Shown here in pieces: positions 28,925 through 38,713 of a stretch of DNA of 64,000 nt (the first letter of the stretch is position 1; each line of letters opens with the position of its first letter). The notes beneath the pieces were generated by a model. It did no database searches and was not told the origin of the DNA. It saw only the letters and a program-made list of their open reading frames with translations. Origin of the DNA: DATDAW01 sp036525185 (lineage in GTDB: Bacteria; Verrucomicrobiota; Verrucomicrobiia; Chthoniobacterales; DASVRZ01); assembly GCA_036525185.1 (NCBI GenBank), contig DATDAW010000030.1:1-64000 (forward strand), written 5' to 3'. Made by a program: the position numbers and the translations under genes.

Positions 28925-30070
28925 ATGCGCCTTGCATTTTTTACCCATTCACCGCTTCTGTACGGGGCCAATCGCTCGATGCTGGCACTGATCGCGCAGC
29001 TTTGCAATAGGGGGCACGCTTCTCTCGTGGTGGGACCATCCGGACCCATTGCGTCCGCTTGCCGCGACATGGGCCTTGATTATGTCGATTACCAACTGCC
29101 CTGGTGGACCGTTGACAACGTTTCGACTGCTAATCGGTTCTGGCGCTTCCACGCGTTGCGCTGGCTCACCAGCCGCTTTATCGGTCGTAACGCGCTGATT
29201 TCCGAGTTGCGAAAGTTCACTCCCGATTGGCTCTACTCAAACACAGGAGTCACCCCGCTCGGGTGGCTGCTCTCCCGCCGATTGAAAATCCCTCATCTTT
29301 GGCATCTGAGAGAATTTGTGGATCTCGATTTCGGACTCAATCCTCAAATCGGCTGGCCCCTGTTTCGGCGCGCCATACAGTCGTCCACAGTGAGTATTTC
29401 GGTTTCGCGGGCCGTTCACCGCCATTTTTTTCCCGGAAATCCCACGGCGAGACATGCCGTCGTGTACGAAGGCGTGGGGCCCCGGCATCGTCTCGAAGCG
29501 ATGAGTCATTGCTACCATGGGCGGTTCGCGTCGGCGGTTTGCCGTTTTGTGCTTGTCGGCATGCTTCAACGCAACAAAGGCCAGCATCTTGCTGTCGAGG
29601 CGCTCAGTAAGGTAAGAATGGCTGGCGTGAACGCATCACTCACCCTCGTGGGAGGCGGGGAGAAATCTGAGTTGCAGACCCTGGCGGCCGAAAGGGGGGT
29701 CACCCAAGCGGTTCGTTTTACCGGCCATCTCGATGATCCGTTGCCGGAATTGCGTTCGGCACACGTGGCGTTGATGTGCTCACCCCATGAGGCCTTTGGT
29801 CGCTCGACAGCCGAGGCGATGGCCATGGGTCTTCCGGTCATCGGTGTGAAGGCTGGCGGGACACCTGAACTGGTTCGGCACGGAGAAACCGGCTTACTGT
29901 TCGACGGAGCCGCAGACACATTGGCGACGGCTATGCTGGAACTCGCCAGTGATCCGGCACGAGCGGCAAAGCTCGGCGCACAAGGCGCGAAACTGGCACA
30001 AACGCAATTTGCCGACGAGTCGTATGCGGATGGTGTGCTCGCCCATCTTGATCGCTACCGGGGAAGCTGA
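28925..30070 (+). CDS. GT4 family glycosyltransferase
   Basis: 381 residues, GT-B fold. MRLAFFTHSPLLYGANRSML begins the acceptor domain. The donor domain holds FVLVGMLQRNKGQHLAVEA and a full E-x7-E motif in SPHEAFGRSTAEAMAMGLP, followed by KAGGTPELV. This is a retaining sugar transferase at the cytoplasmic membrane face. It ends 5 bases before the next gene's start. Confidence 0.93.
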   Translation: MRLAFFTHSPLLYGANRSMLALIAQLCNRGHASLVVGPSGPIASACRDMGLDYVDYQLPWWTVDNVSTANRFWRFHALRWLTSRFIGRNALISELRKFTPDWLYSNTGVTPLGWLLSRRLKIPHLWHLREFVDLDFGLNPQIGWPLFRRAIQSSTVSISVSRAVHRHFFPGNPTARHAVVYEGVGPRHRLEAMSHCYHGRFASAVCRFVLVGMLQRNKGQHLAVEALSKVRMAGVNASLTLVGGGEKSELQTLAAERGVTQAVRFTGHLDDPLPELRSAHVALMCSPHEAFGRSTAEAMAMGLPVIGVKAGGTPELVRHGETGLLFDGAADTLATAMLELASDPARAAKLGAQGAKLAQTQFADESYADGVLAHLDRYRGS

Positions 30071-30074
30071 ACAT

Positions 30075-31019
30075 ATGGCCTCTACCAACCCATCCATTAG
30101 TGTCGTCATGCCGGTCTTCAACGCCAGTCGTTATCTTCGCGCCGCGGTGGAGAGTGTGCTCGCCCAGACGTTTCGCGACTTCGAATTGATCGCGATTGAC
30201 GACGGCTCGACCGACGACTCCAGAGCCATCCTGGAGCAGTTTGCCGCCGCGGACGCCCGGGTGTGCGTGCTCAGCAGGCCCAACACCGGTATCGTCGGCG
30301 CACTCAACGACGGCGTCGCTGCTGCACGCGGCGAGTTTATCGCCCGTATGGACGCCGACGACATCGCGCTGCCGCAGCGCTTTGAAAAACAAGTCGCCTA
30401 CTTGCGCGCCCAGCCGGAGTGCGTGTGCGTCGGCTCCTTTTTCAACTACATCGATGCGGAGGGTAAGCGCGTGAAGTGGAATGCCCGCGACACCACCCAC
30501 GCCGGAATCGAGGCCGCCCTGCTTGCAGGCGACGGCGGCGCTCTCATCCATCCTTCGATCCTCTTGCGGCGCGACGCCGTTGAGCGCGCCGGCCGCTATC
30601 GGATCGAAGCGCAATGGGTTGAAGATCTCGATCTCTATCTGCGTCTCGCTCGCCTCGGCTACCTCGCCAACCTGCCGGAGGTTCTGCTCCACTATCGCTA
30701 TCACGCGCAAAGCGTGAATTTTACACGCAATGAGGGCCGTCACCAGTGCAAGCTCTGGGTCATGCAGCACGCATATGCCGAGCGCGGCCTAGCGTTCGAT
30801 CCAGCCCGCTGGCCCGCACCGTCCTTCAATCCCTCGGCCGCCCTAACCGACGCCCGCGATTTTGCGCTCAGCTCCCTTCGTTTCCCAAGTCTGCGCACAC
30901 CGTGGCGTTACGCCGGTCGCGCCGTTAGCCTCGCGCCCTGCGACCGCCGCTCATGGCAAACACTCGCCTTCGTCGCCAAGGCCACGCTCGGTCTCGTCCC
31001 GCGTCCCGGCTCCGTCTGA
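30075..31019 (+). CDS. GT2 family glycosyltransferase
   Basis: The frame is open back to 29949, but the ATG at 30075 is preferred: it follows the previous gene by five bases and begins the family's first strand (SISVVMPVFNASRYL). Length is 314 residues. AIDDGSTDDS and ARMDADDIALPQRF are the nucleotide- and metal-binding motifs, and a WVEDLDLYLRLA motif lies in the acceptor half. G+C, especially in third codon positions, is visibly higher from here to about 33.0 kb than in the flanks. Confidence 0.92.
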   Translation: MASTNPSISVVMPVFNASRYLRAAVESVLAQTFRDFELIAIDDGSTDDSRAILEQFAAADARVCVLSRPNTGIVGALNDGVAAARGEFIARMDADDIALPQRFEKQVAYLRAQPECVCVGSFFNYIDAEGKRVKWNARDTTHAGIEAALLAGDGGALIHPSILLRRDAVERAGRYRIEAQWVEDLDLYLRLARLGYLANLPEVLLHYRYHAQSVNFTRNEGRHQCKLWVMQHAYAERGLAFDPARWPAPSFNPSAALTDARDFALSSLRFPSLRTPWRYAGRAVSLAPCDRRSWQTLAFVAKATLGLVPRPGSV

Positions 31020-31028
31020 ACGTCTCCT

Positions 31029-31889
31029 ATGCCCGCCGCAAAGAACGACTCCATACCCATCGTCCTGACGCACCGCGGTTACAGCTGGTACCTCCCCTAC
31101 AGCCTGTGCCAAGCGCGGGCCAGCAACCCCCGCGCGCGCGTGCTGTTGATCACCGACCAGAGGCCCCCACTCCCGCGCCGCTTTGCGGAAATCGTGCCCC
31201 TCCGCGACCACTGGCAAGAGGCCGAGGACTTTGCCAGAATCTACACGCACCTCAGCCCCAATTCCTACGACTTCGAACTGTTCTGCTTTCAGCGCTGGTT
31301 CGTGCTGAACTCCGTCATGGTGCAACTCGCGCTCGACCGCTGTTTTTTTCTCGATTCGGACGTGCTGCTCTACAGCGATTTGACCGAGGTCGATCAATCG
31401 TACCGGGCCGTCGACATGACTGTGAACTTCGAGCAGGGGCCATATAGCTGCTTCATCAACCGGGCTGCCACCCTCCGCGATTTCTGTGACTACATCAACC
31501 TCCTCTTTCGCACGCACACGGCGGCGATGCAGGCAGACTATCGGCAATGGCAGCAGGCCGGGCTCCATGGTGGCATCAGCGACATGCACGCTCTCAAACA
31601 CTTCATCCGCGAACGCGGCATCCAGGTGATGGATACATCCGAGATCGTCAACGATGCCACGTTCGACACCGTCATCCACGAGTCTAACGGCTACGAAACA
31701 AGGGACGGCCAAAAAGCCGTGATCTGGAGAAAGAACACCCCTTTCGTAACGCATCTCGCCCGGCCAAAACCCGTCCGCTTCCATACCCTTCATATGCAGG
31801 GAAACAGCAAGGCCTCGATCCTCACCCATCACCGCCTCGGCCGTTTCCGGTCGCTGGCCATCGGAGTCTACAACCGCCTGCGACACTGA
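31029..31889 (+). CDS. Putative GT-A fold glycosyltransferase (family not identified)
   Basis: 286 residues. It opens with IPIVLTHRGYSWYLPYSL and carries CFFLDSDVLLYSDL, with D109-S-D111 as a DXD metal site, the hallmark of GT-A transferases with nucleotide-sugar donors. The remainder (FINRAATLRDFCDY, HGGISDMHALKHF) resembles GT8-like or related proteins in layout, but I cannot name the family. It sits between a GT2 and a GT4 gene with 9- and 8-base gaps. Confidence 0.75.
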   Translation: MPAAKNDSIPIVLTHRGYSWYLPYSLCQARASNPRARVLLITDQRPPLPRRFAEIVPLRDHWQEAEDFARIYTHLSPNSYDFELFCFQRWFVLNSVMVQLALDRCFFLDSDVLLYSDLTEVDQSYRAVDMTVNFEQGPYSCFINRAATLRDFCDYINLLFRTHTAAMQADYRQWQQAGLHGGISDMHALKHFIRERGIQVMDTSEIVNDATFDTVIHESNGYETRDGQKAVIWRKNTPFVTHLARPKPVRFHTLHMQGNSKASILTHHRLGRFRSLAIGVYNRLRH

Positions 31890-31897
31890 TTCACCTG

Positions 31898-33049
31898 ATG
31901 CCGAACCTCACCTACATCGGCCAGACACCCACGGAGGGTACCGGCAGCCCGGTCATCGTCCTGCGCCACCTGCGGCACCTGGCAGCGCGCGGCTGGGAAA
32001 TCACCATCATCGGCGAACATGGGCAGGACACGTCCGCCTGCGAACGCGCCGGCTGGACGGTGCAACACTTGCCGCTACGCCGCCGCTGGTGGCCGCCGTT
32101 CCATCCGGACAAACCGCTACTGCGCAAACTCCGCACGACGCTGCTGGCGCGCGAGTGTCGGCGCGCCACGGTAGCCGCGCCGCCCGATGCGATCTTCGGC
32201 TATCTCGCGGCACACGCGGATTTCTCGTCGGAGATCGCCGCGCATTTCGCTCGGCAGACCGGCCGCCCACTCACGCTGCTCGTCCACGACGACGCCGCGG
32301 CTTTCGGTAAGGATGCCGCGGAAAAAAAAGTTCTACGCCGCCGACACGCCTGGATTCTGCGGCAGGCGCATCGCTGCTGGTTCGTGTCCCCGGAGCTAGC
32401 GCGCGAATATGACGTGGATGAGGAGGCTCGACGCGTGCTCTTGCCGATACCCGAGGGTTGGGAGCAGCCCGCCGACTGGTCGCCGGCACGCGCGCTATCC
32501 CCGCGGGTCTACTACGCCGGCGCGCTCTGGCCGCCACAGTTTCCGCTGCTCGCCCAAATCGCACGCACGCTGCATGCGGCTGGCACGCGGCTTGTAATCC
32601 TTTCGCGCGAAACGCCCGAGCTACGCGCTTTTCTCGCCAGCGAGCCCGCCGACGGGTTAAATCCATTTCCGGGCAACCGTGATGCTCTCGCCCACCTCGT
32701 ACGCGACGCTGCCGGCCTGCTTGTAGCCTACACCGCCACGGTCGCAGAGATGCCGTGGATCGCGACGAGTTTCCCTAGCAAGTTCATCGAGTACTCACAC
32801 CTCGGTCTACCCTGCGCCGTGGTCGCGCCAACCGGCAGCGCTTTCGGCCGCTGGGCGGAGCGGAACACGTTTCCCGCTTTTTTCCCACCCGACCGGCTCG
32901 ACGCGTTTGGCCGATGGGCCGCTTCGCTCCGAGACGCCAACCGGTGGCGCGAACTGGCCGGCATCATGCGTGAACTCGCACGCCGGGAGTTCGATTGCGC
33001 GGAAATTCAACGCAAGTTGGAGGTCAATTTGATAGGAGCAGATTCATGA
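31898..33049 (+). CDS. GT4-like glycosyltransferase, without the E-x7-E motif
   Basis: 383 residues of GT-B layout. GQTPTEGTGSPVIVLRHL opens the acceptor domain and SFPSKFIEYSHLGLPCAVV closes the donor domain at the place where GT4 enzymes carry E-x7-E; only the second Glu (E of KFIEYS) is present. YYAGALWPPQFPLLAQIA marks the donor domain start. This form is seen in some active GT4-like proteins, so loss of function should not be assumed. Its end overlaps the next gene by four bases (ATGA). Confidence 0.78.
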   Translation: MPNLTYIGQTPTEGTGSPVIVLRHLRHLAARGWEITIIGEHGQDTSACERAGWTVQHLPLRRRWWPPFHPDKPLLRKLRTTLLARECRRATVAAPPDAIFGYLAAHADFSSEIAAHFARQTGRPLTLLVHDDAAAFGKDAAEKKVLRRRHAWILRQAHRCWFVSPELAREYDVDEEARRVLLPIPEGWEQPADWSPARALSPRVYYAGALWPPQFPLLAQIARTLHAAGTRLVILSRETPELRAFLASEPADGLNPFPGNRDALAHLVRDAAGLLVAYTATVAEMPWIATSFPSKFIEYSHLGLPCAVVAPTGSAFGRWAERNTFPAFFPPDRLDAFGRWAASLRDANRWRELAGIMRELARREFDCAEIQRKLEVNLIGADS

Positions 33050-34134
33050 CAGGTGTTGCTTTGGAGCCAGTATCAGTTGTTATCGCTGGGTGCGGTGCAG
33101 TTACCAAGCTGTTTTATGCTCCCGCACTGGCGCATCTCGAAGACTGCGGTTTAGTAAAAGTGGCAGCGCTGGTTGATCCACACGACTCCAACCGTCGGAC
33201 GATCCAAAGCCACTTTCATGAGGCTATTGGTGTGGCCAAACTCGACCATGCGCCACTGGGCAAAGGAACGCTGGTGATCATTGCCTCACCGCCGGGGCTT
33301 CATGCAGCGCAAAGCATCCATGCTTTGGAGCGAGGCGCGACGGTTCTCTGCGAGAAACCGATGGCCGCCACGAGCGCTGAAACGCAATCGATGCTCGACG
33401 CCACCGTTCGCACCGGCCAGTTCCTTGCTATCGGTCACTACAAACGATTCATGCCAGCGCATCGGGCGGTGAAACACTTCATTGTTCATCAAACTTTCGG
33501 TAGTTTGTGGGAGATAGAGATTGCCGAAGGAGGTAAATTTGGGTGGCCCGCCACCAGTGATTCCTTTTTTCGCAAGGAACAGACTTCAGGAGGCGTGTTG
33601 CTGGATATTGGCGTGCACGTGCTTGATCTGTTGCTCTGGTGGCTGGGAGAGCCAACCACGTTCACTTACGCGGATGACGCCCGCGATGGATTGGAGGCCA
33701 ATTGTCTACTCACGGCCGAGTTTCCGCAACGAGGACTCACCGACATGTCGCCCGTCAGTATTCGTGTGCAGCTAAGCCGGGATTGGGCCACGCCCAATTG
33801 CTATGTTTTTCGTTTTGAGCGCGCGACGGTTCACTGCCGGGTGAATGCAAGCAACCAACTCGAACTTACTCTCGATGGACTCCCGATGACCTTCGCGGCG
33901 GAATTGCGTGACCCGCTCCCTCCACAGCCGGCTCCGTCGACGTCGGCTTTGGAGACAAACGCGCAGGCTTTCATCGCTCAACTCGTGGATGTCTGCGCCG
34001 CTATTCGCGAACACCGCGCCCCGCTTATCACTGGAGAAGACGGTGCTCGTGTGATCCGCTGGATCGAGAGGTGCTACGCCACTCGAAAATCCATTCAGCA
34101 ACCCTGGCTCGCTCCGATAGCTAGTTGTATTTAA
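33046..34134 (+). CDS. Gfo/Idh/MocA family oxidoreductase
   Basis: 362 residues. The start at 33046 overlaps the previous stop (ATGA) and has AGGAG at 33034-33038. The N-terminal Rossmann domain starts VVIAGCGAVTKLFYAPAL, and CEKPMA with K104 is the family's catalytic EKP lysine. GGVLLDIGVHVLDLLLWW carries the Asp and His of the substrate site. Such enzymes oxidise or reduce a sugar or inositol with NAD(P). Beside glycosyltransferases and an epimerase it probably works on a nucleotide sugar, for example in making a keto- or uronic-acid derivative. Confidence 0.92.
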   Translation: MTGVALEPVSVVIAGCGAVTKLFYAPALAHLEDCGLVKVAALVDPHDSNRRTIQSHFHEAIGVAKLDHAPLGKGTLVIIASPPGLHAAQSIHALERGATVLCEKPMAATSAETQSMLDATVRTGQFLAIGHYKRFMPAHRAVKHFIVHQTFGSLWEIEIAEGGKFGWPATSDSFFRKEQTSGGVLLDIGVHVLDLLLWWLGEPTTFTYADDARDGLEANCLLTAEFPQRGLTDMSPVSIRVQLSRDWATPNCYVFRFERATVHCRVNASNQLELTLDGLPMTFAAELRDPLPPQPAPSTSALETNAQAFIAQLVDVCAAIREHRAPLITGEDGARVIRWIERCYATRKSIQQPWLAPIASCI

Positions 34135-34180
34135 CTCTCTTGTTTAATCCTCCCGTGGAACATCGTAGGATGTGCATTCA

Positions 34181-34229
34181 AAGCCCGAGTTGCTGGGCTG
34201 CGCAATCGGGCTTGACCGTTCAAAAACGG
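34181..34229 (+). terminator. Two adjacent hairpins after the Gfo/Idh/MocA gene
   Basis: The first hairpin pairs AAGCCCGA at 34181-34188 with TCGGGCTT at 34206-34213 (8 bases, with a further TTG/CAA pair inside). The second pairs CCGTT at 34216-34220 with AACGG at 34225-34229. Neither is followed by a T run, so a Rho-independent terminator is doubtful; the pair could slow transcription or protect the mRNA end. It lies in the 134-base gap before the next gene. Confidence 0.35.
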
Positions 34230-34268
34230 CGCCACTCCGTTCGATGAAGCCGCACCTGTTTTTTTGGT

Positions 34269-35474
34269 ATGCAAGCAACGTGTAACGACTTAGACATCTC
34301 GCACTTTCTATCTAAAAGTGTGAAAACATCTAACTTTCACTCAGTATCCATCATTGGCGCCAGCGGCTTTGTCGGACTCCGAGCCACGGAAATTCTGTCG
34401 TCTATGCCGGACTGGACGGTCCGGCCCATTGTCCGCTCGGCGTCGAGTCTCGCTGTCATCGCTCGCCAGCGCCTTGACTGGCGAATCAGTGATCTGCTCC
34501 AGGCCAAGCCGTTAGCCGAAGCCTTGCGCGGCAGCGCCGTATGCGTGCATGCCGCCATCGGCGACGCCAGTCAGATTGTACGCATGGCCAGGGAAACGTA
34601 TCGCGCTTGTGCGCTGGCTGGCGTGCGCCGTCTCGTCTGGCTCAGTAGCGCGTCTGTGCATGGGCAAAACGCCGCACCCGGCACAACGGACGAGACGCCA
34701 CTGCGTGACGACCAGCCCCTGGTTTATAATAATGCTAAAGTCCGCGCCGAGTGGGTCCTCGATCGACTCGCACGCAATGGCAAAGTCGAGGTCGTGCATC
34801 TCCGTCCCTCCGTCGTTTTCGGTCCACGCTCGCGCTGGATCACGGACGCTGCAGCGGAAATCCGCGCTGGCCATGCTGCATGGCTCAACGGCGGTCGTGG
34901 CATATGCAATACGATCTACATCGACAACCTCGTCGAAGCGATCCGGCTCGCCGCCATTGTCCCCGGTATTGCTGGCCAGGCATTTCTGGTCGGAGACGCC
35001 GAAACAGTCACTTGGAGCGAGTTCCTCGAAACGATCGCAGAACACTTTGGTGTTGGCAGATCAGGGTTTACTAACCTGCCAATCCCTTCATTTTCAGCGG
35101 AACGCGAAAGTCGATTGCAGGCTTTGACCCTAACCCCAGCGTACGGCCGTCTCGCTGGGTTGTTGCCGGGCCGTTTCAAGCGCCTGGCCAAAGGTATCCT
35201 CGGCGCCTGGCCACAACCAGCGACTCCTCCAAGTGTATGGACGCTTCGGGCGACGGGTGAATCCCCGAGACTTACCCATGAACTTGCGCTTCTCCAGCAA
35301 TGCACGTGGAAACTTCCGCATTCGCGGGCCTCGCAACTGTTGGGTTACCAACCTCCGATTTCTTTTATCGAGGGCATGGCCCGCAGTCTCGCCTGGTTGG
35401 ACTTTGCCGAAGGCCGGTTCTCGCTGAATGGGAACAAACAATCGGCTTTGGTGCCAACTCGGCGAACCTTTTAG
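34269..35474 (+). CDS. NAD-dependent epimerase/dehydratase (extended SDR)
   Basis: 401 residues. GASGFVG at residues 30-36 is the nucleotide-binding loop, WLSSASVHG gives the catalytic serine region, and Y153-x-x-x-K157 (VYNNAKVRAEW) the active pair. IYIDNLVEAIRLAA is the usual substrate-side motif. The first ~18 residues before the fold are unusual, and a GTG at 34320 is an alternative start. The C-terminal ~150 residues are longer than in simple epimerases. Paired with the Gfo/Idh/MocA gene upstream it suggests a second nucleotide-sugar route within the locus. Confidence 0.87.
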   Translation: MQATCNDLDISHFLSKSVKTSNFHSVSIIGASGFVGLRATEILSSMPDWTVRPIVRSASSLAVIARQRLDWRISDLLQAKPLAEALRGSAVCVHAAIGDASQIVRMARETYRACALAGVRRLVWLSSASVHGQNAAPGTTDETPLRDDQPLVYNNAKVRAEWVLDRLARNGKVEVVHLRPSVVFGPRSRWITDAAAEIRAGHAAWLNGGRGICNTIYIDNLVEAIRLAAIVPGIAGQAFLVGDAETVTWSEFLETIAEHFGVGRSGFTNLPIPSFSAERESRLQALTLTPAYGRLAGLLPGRFKRLAKGILGAWPQPATPPSVWTLRATGESPRLTHELALLQQCTWKLPHSRASQLLGYQPPISFIEGMARSLAWLDFAEGRFSLNGNKQSALVPTRRTF

Positions 35475-35480
35475 TCGGCC

Positions 35481-36356
35481 ATGAAAATCAGCATCCTGAT
35501 CGCCGCCTATCATGCGGGCAAATATTTGCCCACCGCCCTTGCGGGCGTTGCCGCTCAGACGCACGCCGAGTGGGAACTTGTGGTCGTCGAAGATGGTTCG
35601 CATGATGATACCGAAGCGATTATCGGGGCGTTTGCTGCCGCGCATCCTGACGCTCACGTCATCTACGAACGATTTAACGAAAACCGCGGTGTTGCTGCCG
35701 CGCGCAATCGCCTCCTAGCGCTGGCCCAAGGAGAGACAGTTGCCTTTCTCGACGCCGACGATGTCTGGGACGCGAACCACCTAGCATCGCTTGCATCGTG
35801 TCTCCTGTCGGGCCGCCACGCCCTAGTGTGCACGCCGATCACCCTCTGGGACATGGATGCCGGTCGGGCGATGGGCGTTCATAGGCCGACGCCAGCCCAG
35901 CTTTCCGAGCCTCGTCGTCACTTGTTCGAAATTTCATTTATCCAAACGTCTTCATGCGTCATGCTGCCTCGGGAATCGATCGAACGTGCCGGGCTTTTTG
36001 ATGAGACGCTGCGCATTGGCGAAGATCGCGACTATTGGTTTAGGGTTCTCGACGGTGGGGGCACCCTCGGTTGCACGTCGTCCCCCAGCTGCCGATACAC
36101 GAAGCACTCCGGCAGCAGTATGAGCCGTCCTCAACGCGTCGCGGAGGACGCGGTGCTTTTTTTCAGAAAACATCGGTCGGCAGCCGACATTAGCCAGGGA
36201 CTCGCCCGGCGATGCCTGGCCGATGCACTCCGCAGCCTGGGCCGGTTGACCCGGTCCGAAAATCCCGTAGCTGCCCGTCGCGCGTTTCTACATGCGTGGA
36301 AGGAATGCCCTTTGGATCTCGACCTTCCGCTGCGGGCCCTGACGACACGCCTGTAA
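35481..36356 (+). CDS. GT2 family glycosyltransferase
   Basis: 291 residues with the full family 2 pattern: KISILIAAYHAGKYL, VVVEDGSHDDTEAI and FLDADDVWDANHL with the DADD metal site. A later IGEDRDYWFRV provides the acceptor-side ED. It begins 6 bases after the epimerase gene. Substrate unknown. Confidence 0.92.
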   Translation: MKISILIAAYHAGKYLPTALAGVAAQTHAEWELVVVEDGSHDDTEAIIGAFAAAHPDAHVIYERFNENRGVAAARNRLLALAQGETVAFLDADDVWDANHLASLASCLLSGRHALVCTPITLWDMDAGRAMGVHRPTPAQLSEPRRHLFEISFIQTSSCVMLPRESIERAGLFDETLRIGEDRDYWFRVLDGGGTLGCTSSPSCRYTKHSGSSMSRPQRVAEDAVLFFRKHRSAADISQGLARRCLADALRSLGRLTRSENPVAARRAFLHAWKECPLDLDLPLRALTTRL

Positions 36357-36399
36357 TCCCCCGGCCATTTCCAATTCAAGGTTTTCCAAACATTCTCAC

Positions 36400-37464
36400 A
36401 TGACCAAGCAGATTAACAATTCCCAGCAGCGGGTCCATTTGATTTGCGACAGGAACATTGCACACGCCCAAGGATGGAATCAACTCGTGCCAGCCTTGCA
36501 GAGGCTAGGGACGTTCCACCAGATCGGATTCCAAATACCGACGGGTTGCGGACCTGCTTCGAAGGCCGCTCGGCGCTTGTTTCCGGAGACCGAACGTTTC
36601 TGGGTCCGCGCGGCACGAACACTCCAACCATCGGCGCTCTTTCATTTCTTATGGGGCGATTTGGTCCGGGAAAGATATGAACCCTGCCGGCAATTTATCA
36701 CAACGCTTCACCAGCCGTTTGAACGCTGGGAGCCCGGAACGCTAGAATGGTGCAGGCAACTGGGTGGAGTGCACGTGTTGACAACGCGCGAGGCCGCCTA
36801 TCTGCGTGCAAAAGCTCCCGGTTTGGAAGTTCAGAGCATCCCGCATGGGATCGACGTTAATTTCTGGAGACCCTCAGCGAACGGCCTCGATTCACCGAAA
36901 AAGCGCGTCGTCTTCGCCGGACGCTACATGCGAAACCTGCCGATGTTCTTCCGCGTCATGTCGAGCGTGATGGAAATCCGAAAAGATGTTACTGTCGAAA
37001 TCCTCGTCAATCCGGACTTCCACTTTCCTCCCGATTTACTTCCACTGCCGCCGGGATTTCGCACGGTGGGCCCCTTCTCCGCGGAGGAGATGCGGGGCTT
37101 CTTCCAGTCAGCGTGGATGATGTTTATGCCCTACGACAATGTCACAGCAAGCAATGCTATCTGCGAAGCGCTCGCTTGTGGCCTTCCCTTTTTTACAACC
37201 CGAGTTGGCGGCATGGAGGATTATGCCGAAGGCGGCATGGTGTTGACGGAGAATAATGCCGACCGCGAGGCCCATGCAAATGTGATGCGGTGCCTCGACG
37301 ATGCGTCATGGCGCGCGGTCCTCTCCGACCAAGCTCGCGCTTTTGCCTTGCGCGAGCTGGATTGGAACGTCATTGCCAAAAAATTCGACGCGTTCTATCG
37401 CCGCGTGGCGCAGGCAAACCATGATCATGCGCCGGCTCCCGAACGCTCTAGAGCTCTTACCTAA
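36400..37464 (+). CDS. GT4 family glycosyltransferase
   Basis: 354 residues. GIDVNFWRP closes the acceptor domain and VVFAGRYMRNLPMFF opens the donor domain. The donor site reads PYDNVTASNAICEALACGLPFF, in which only the second Glu of E-x7-E is kept. A following TRVGGMEDYAEGGMV is the normal loop. It starts 43 bases after the GT2 gene, with a 277-base gap after it. Confidence 0.85.
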   Translation: MTKQINNSQQRVHLICDRNIAHAQGWNQLVPALQRLGTFHQIGFQIPTGCGPASKAARRLFPETERFWVRAARTLQPSALFHFLWGDLVRERYEPCRQFITTLHQPFERWEPGTLEWCRQLGGVHVLTTREAAYLRAKAPGLEVQSIPHGIDVNFWRPSANGLDSPKKRVVFAGRYMRNLPMFFRVMSSVMEIRKDVTVEILVNPDFHFPPDLLPLPPGFRTVGPFSAEEMRGFFQSAWMMFMPYDNVTASNAICEALACGLPFFTTRVGGMEDYAEGGMVLTENNADREAHANVMRCLDDASWRAVLSDQARAFALRELDWNVIAKKFDAFYRRVAQANHDHAPAPERSRALT

Positions 37465-37531
37465 ACAATTATGCCAAGTTCGCTTTTTGGCCTGTCGTAG
37501 TCGGTCTCGCCTGTGCCACATGGCGGGGCAC

Positions 37532-37543
37532 AAGAGGCCTCTT
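37532..37543. other. 12-base perfect palindrome in the 277-base gap between glycosyltransferase genes
   Basis: AAGAGGCCTCTT reads the same on both strands. The gap 37465-37741 otherwise shows no gene: several short open frames exist but none reads like protein. A palindrome of this size can be a dimeric protein site, but one copy in a gap this size may be chance. Confidence 0.25.
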
Positions 37544-37741
37544 CGGGACCGCAACGGCCATCCGAATAGAACACCACCGGTCGGCAACTGCTACAGTGCA
37601 ACCCTTGGTCAGTGACGAAGGGACAGTCACACCATCACAGTCCGATTCGCGATCCGTGCGATTCTGGCAAATCCTCATTGGACGATCTCGGACTTGCTGC
37701 CCGAAAGCAGCAATCGGCATATCGAAAACTCAGCACTGCGC

Positions 37742-38713
37742 ATGAAAACAAGTTACGTTACGATGGCCGACAGTAAGTCCCATGATTGGCTCATCGCCCT
37801 TGTCAACAGCCTTACCGTACATCAGCCCGACGCAAGCCTCACGGTTATTCCTTTCGACGACAAGGCACGAGATCTCGAGGTTCTGACCAAAGACTTTCCG
37901 CTTCATTTTTGGTTTCCACCCGAACTTTCCGAACTAGACGGACTCGGCGAACACCTGGGTGCCGGACGCTGCCATCCTTCATACTATCGCAAATTCGCAG
38001 CATTCCTTTTGCCAACGGATACCATCGTTTATATCGATACTGATATCGTAATAAATGTTCCGCTTAAAACCTATGCCGAGCAGATGTTCGCCGGCGGTTA
38101 CGATTTCATTTTCCAAGAAATCAATCTACTGATGGCCTGTTATCCGGGACCCGAACGGGATACGCTTGTCAAGGAGCATGGCTTTGCGGGTTTTAACTCC
38201 GGATTCTTTATGTGCCGCGGCGGGTTGCTGGACCTTCCCCGACTCTGGGAACTCGCTCCCGAAGCACGCCGTCTAAGCCACTGTCTGGAATGGTTGGATC
38301 AAGGTTATATGAATCTCTACGCAGCGCTTCGAGGCTGGCATATGGCGCCACTTTGGCAGCTTGATCACTCTTTGGCGAAGGACAATTGGGCTGCTTTCAG
38401 TTACACTCGCACCCCTTCCGGTTACCGGGTCGAGACCGGAGAGGTTAATTACGAGTGCCGCGTCATTCCTATGCTCCATTGGGCGGGAGCATGCAAGGAC
38501 GAGCGCAAACAAAGGCCTAATCTCGCCTGGTTTCTCCGTTATCGTTATCTCCACCTTCCAAGGTGGCTCCGCCGGCCCGCTCGGCTATGGTGGAAAATCG
38601 CCGATTCGTTGAAACGGCATTGGATTATGCACCGACGATCTTTCGCCGGGTGGACCCGACACTTGATCGGCGATTCACCCGTCGATTCGCTTAAGCGTTT
38701 ACTTCGAGCGTGA
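37742..38713 (+). CDS. GT8-like glycosyltransferase (GT-A fold)
   Basis: 323 residues. The frame opens at 37694 but the ATG at 37742 starts the conserved part (KTSYVTMADSKSHDWLIALV). IVYIDTDIVINVPL with D99-T-D101 is the DXD metal site, and FAGFNSGFFMCRGG with a later WLDQGYMNLYAA are typical of GT8 and related proteins. The stop codon overlaps a small open frame (GTGA) discussed separately. Confidence 0.85.
   Translation: MKTSYVTMADSKSHDWLIALVNSLTVHQPDASLTVIPFDDKARDLEVLTKDFPLHFWFPPELSELDGLGEHLGAGRCHPSYYRKFAAFLLPTDTIVYIDTDIVINVPLKTYAEQMFAGGYDFIFQEINLLMACYPGPERDTLVKEHGFAGFNSGFFMCRGGLLDLPRLWELAPEARRLSHCLEWLDQGYMNLYAALRGWHMAPLWQLDHSLAKDNWAAFSYTRTPSGYRVETGEVNYECRVIPMLHWAGACKDERKQRPNLAWFLRYRYLHLPRWLRRPARLWWKIADSLKRHWIMHRRSFAGWTRHLIGDSPVDSLKRLLRA

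Noticed and set aside
30951..31886. A 311-codon open frame on the - strand
   Set aside because: Antisense to a GT-A gene with a DXD motif in a G+C-rich region where long antisense frames are expected.
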